10,338 nucleotides of DNA from an uncultured Pseudomonadota bacterium (GTDB lineage Bacteria > Pseudomonadota > Gammaproteobacteria > Xanthomonadales > Ahniellaceae): positions 1 to 10,338 of the forward strand of contig CALKUS010000113.1 of assembly GCA_937996755.1 (NCBI GenBank), read 5' to 3'. Under the pieces are notes generated by a model. That model was given only the letters and a program-made list of their open reading frames with translations, had not been told where the DNA came from and did no database searches. This document shows positions 8,572 to 10,338 of the stretch, piece after piece. The translations under genes and the position numbers were made by a program. The stretch's first letter is position 1. Every line of letters begins with the position of its first letter.

Positions 8572-9713
8572 GCGGAGCTCCGCGTGCGGACGGCCGCGGC
8601 GGTCTGATGATGCTGACGTCGTCGTTCCCGAGCGGCGTGCCGGGCAGCGAGGCCGCGGGCGCGTTCGTGGCCGACCTCGCGCGCGAATGCGCCGCCACCG
8701 TGCCGGTGCACGTGCTGGCGCCGGGCGAAGACGACCACGTCGGGCAACTGGGCGAACGCCTGTGGGTGCATCGCTATCGCGCGCCACGGCGGCCGCTGTC
8801 CACGCTGCGCGCGTCCGATCCGCGCGACTGGCCGGCGATCGCGGGCGTGCTCGCGCACGGCCGCGGCCGCGCGCTGGCCGTCGCCCGCGACGTCGTGCCC
8901 GCGCGCCTGCTCGCGCTCTGGGCGGCGCCCGCGGGCGCCTGGGCACGCGCCGTCGCGCGACGCACCGGCATCCCGTACGACGCCTGGGTGCTCGGCAGCG
9001 ACATCTGGTCGCTCGGCCGCATCCCGCTCGTGCGGCGCTGGATCGCCGGCGTGCTGCGCGGAGCCGCCCGACGGTACGCGGACGGTGTGGCGCTCGGCGA
9101 CGAGGCACGGCGCCTGTGCGGGCTGCCGTTCGAGTTCCTGCCGAGCGCGCGGACGCTGCCGGCCGGTGTGCGCGAACCGGCGCCCGCGGCCGGCCGGCGC
9201 GTCGCCTTCCTCGGCCGCTGGCATCCGAACAAGGGTCCCGACCTGCTGCTGGCGGCGCTCGCGCGACTCGACGACGGCGACTGGTCGCGCATCGCCGCGT
9301 GCACCATCGCGGGTGGCGGCCCGCTCGAGCCGCAGGTGCGCGCCGGCATCGAAGCATTGCGTGCCGCGGGTCGCCCCGTGGCGCTGCGCGGCTACCTCGA
9401 TCGCGACGAAGCCGCGGCGCTCCTGCGCGCCACCGACGTGCTCTGCATCCCGTCGCGCATCGAGAGCATCCCGGTGGTGTTCTCCGACGCCATGCAGTGC
9501 GGCTGCGCCGTGGCGACGATGCCGGTGGGCGACCTGCCGACGCTCGTCGCGCGCCATCGCTGCGGCTGGACGGCGGATCGCGTCGACGATGCGGCATTCG
9601 CGGCCGCGCTGCGGCGCGCGCTCGTCGAGCCACTGCCCGATGCGTCCGCGCTCGCGGCGGCCGCCGCCGCATTCTCGGTGGCCGGCTCGGCCGCGCGGAT
9701 CCTGCGACCATGA
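8568..9713 (+). CDS. GT4 family glycosyltransferase
   Basis: Retaining glycosyltransferase with a GT-B fold, likely adding a sugar to a lipid-linked or surface glycan in the cytoplasm; the sugar is unknown. It has 381 residues. After a short lead comes LMMLTSSFPSGVPGSEAAG (13-31), the N-terminal acceptor-side loop. In the C-terminal donor domain are FLGRWHPNKGPDLLLAAL (214-231), IAGGGP (247-252) and PSRIESIPVVFSDAMQ (295-310), the equivalent of the E-x7-E donor-binding motif, in which the second Glu is Asp (E299...D307). VGDLPTLV (320-327) follows. ATG 8568 overlaps the stop of the previous gene in ATGA, and the stop overlaps the next start in the same way, so the three genes are almost surely co-translated. 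The frame is open further upstream, but that part is antisense-like and lies inside the GT2 gene, so ATG 8568 is chosen. No membrane segment is evident. Confidence 0.92.
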   Translation: MSGAPRADGRGGLMMLTSSFPSGVPGSEAAGAFVADLARECAATVPVHVLAPGEDDHVGQLGERLWVHRYRAPRRPLSTLRASDPRDWPAIAGVLAHGRGRALAVARDVVPARLLALWAAPAGAWARAVARRTGIPYDAWVLGSDIWSLGRIPLVRRWIAGVLRGAARRYADGVALGDEARRLCGLPFEFLPSARTLPAGVREPAPAAGRRVAFLGRWHPNKGPDLLLAALARLDDGDWSRIAACTIAGGGPLEPQVRAGIEALRAAGRPVALRGYLDRDEAAALLRATDVLCIPSRIESIPVVFSDAMQCGCAVATMPVGDLPTLVARHRCGWTADRVDDAAFAAALRRALVEPLPDASALAAAAAAFSVAGSAARILRP

Positions 9714-10338
9714 GCGACGCGCGCCGCGAATGGGAGGAACGCGCGCGGCGCGACGGCGCGTCGCTGCGCGGCGTCCTGTTCCGCGGGCTGCCCGCGGCGC
9801 TCAACGACGCGCTGCACGAATGGCATCGCTCGCTGGTCGAATCGCAGTGGTTGCCGCACGTGGCGCATGGCGCGCGCGTGCTCGACGTGGGTTGCGGATA
9901 CGGACGGCTCGCCGCGCCCGCGAAAGCAGTGCGGCCCGACCTCGACTGGACCGGCCAGGACCTTTCGCAGACCTACTGCACGGCGTTCCGCGCCGCGGTG
10001 GGTGCGGCCGTGCGCGGCACGCTCGAGCGCCTGCCGTTCGCCGACGCGAGCTTCGCGGGCGCGATCGCGGTCACGTCGCTCATGTACGCAACGGCCGGGC
10101 AGCGCCCGGCGGCGTTCGCCGAGCTCGCGCGCGTGCTCGCACCCGGCGCCGCGTTGCTGCTGGTCGATCCCGGCGAGGAGCTGCGGCGACTGCTCGCGCG
10201 CATCGGCTTCGCGCGCCCGGGCGCGACGGGCGGCGAGGGATTCGTCGAAGGCGAAGTCGAGCGCCGCGCCGCCGACGCCGGCTTCGCGACGATCGCGACT
10301 GGTGGCAACGCGTCGTTCACGCGCGCGCTGCCGTTGAC
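9710..10338 (+). CDS. Class I SAM-dependent methyltransferase, 3'-truncated by window edge
   Basis: The frame from ATG 9710 stays open to the last base (209 codons visible), so the gene continues beyond the window. The N-terminal region (MSDARREWEERARRDG, then GVLFRGLPAALNDALHEWH) is family-specific. It is followed by motif I VLDVGCGYG (57-65), the SAM-binding glycine loop, and by the acidic residue after strand 2 in GQDLS (82-86, D84). A motif like that of Methyltransf_11 enzymes follows (LERLPFADASFAGAIAV, 105-121), then ARVLAPGAALLLVDPG (140-155). The substrate is unknown; the coupling to two glycosyltransferases by ATGA makes a sugar or glycolipid methyl group the most natural guess. It starts one base before the GT4 TGA. 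The call as a methyltransferase is firm; anything more specific is not. Confidence 0.9.
   Translation, partial: MSDARREWEERARRDGASLRGVLFRGLPAALNDALHEWHRSLVESQWLPHVAHGARVLDVGCGYGRLAAPAKAVRPDLDWTGQDLSQTYCTAFRAAVGAAVRGTLERLPFADASFAGAIAVTSLMYATAGQRPAAFAELARVLAPGAALLLVDPGEELRRLLARIGFARPGATGGEGFVEGEVERRAADAGFATIATGGNASFTRALPL

Noticed and set aside
8548..9702. GCGGATCC repeated upstream of both the GT4 and methyltransferase starts (8548-8555 and 9695-9702)
   Set aside because: The spacing to the start differs (12 and 7 nt), both copies lie in coding sequence, and a similar GGATCC core occurs elsewhere, so it is probably coincidence.
7579..9804. A 741-codon open frame on the minus strand across the glycosyltransferase operon
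   Set aside because: Low-complexity Arg/Ala/Pro-rich translation with no motifs; it is a shadow of the GT2 and GT4 genes and also covers the intergenic region.

Overview
This window is a dense, very GC-rich chromosomal segment from a proteobacterium, most likely a gammaproteobacterium. The PilB N-terminus (…GIARRLV…GALSEEDAR…) resembles what I recall of Xanthomonadales-type PilB, and secA, a MutT/ThiE fusion, coaE and pilDCB belong to a chromosomal neighbourhood familiar from gamma- and betaproteobacteria. No database search was possible, so the taxonomic call is an inference. I see no mobile element, CRISPR array, rRNA or tRNA.

Layout. (1) Positions 1-3075, plus strand: the last 704 codons of secA (its start lies outside the window), then, 16 nt after its stop, a Nudix hydrolase fused to a ThiE-like domain. 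A perfect GC-rich inverted repeat sits over the GTG start of the fusion. (2) Positions 3076-7553, minus strand, read right to left: pilB, pilC, pilD and coaE, with gaps of 3, 4 and 1 nt, clearly one transcription unit. It ends exactly against the fusion gene, the two opposite stop codons abutting with no spacer. (3) Positions 7554-7683: the only real intergenic region, a divergent control region with an AT-richer core. (4) Positions 7684-10338, plus strand: a polyprenyl-phosphate-sugar-synthase-like GT2 glycosyltransferase, a GT4 glycosyltransferase and a class I SAM methyltransferase, chained by ATGA overlaps. The methyltransferase runs off the window end.

How the genes work together. SecA is the ATPase of the Sec export pathway. 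The Nudix fusion probably cleans the nucleotide pool of oxidised dGTP. PilB (extension ATPase), PilC (inner-membrane platform) and PilD (prepilin peptidase) are the core assembly machinery of a type IV pilus. CoaE makes the last step of coenzyme A synthesis and rides along as the last gene of that operon. The plus-strand trio looks like part of a surface-glycan or glycolipid pathway. Because it is head-to-head with pilBCD, and no pilin gene is in view, a link to pilin or surface glycosylation is possible but unproven.

The genes are mostly ordinary and intact. The features most worth a second look are the start-codon hairpin of the Nudix fusion, the eroded ThiE active site, the acidic linker and altered cysteine motif of PilB, the E-to-D change in the GT4 motif, and the divergent glycan operon beside a pilin-less pil operon.
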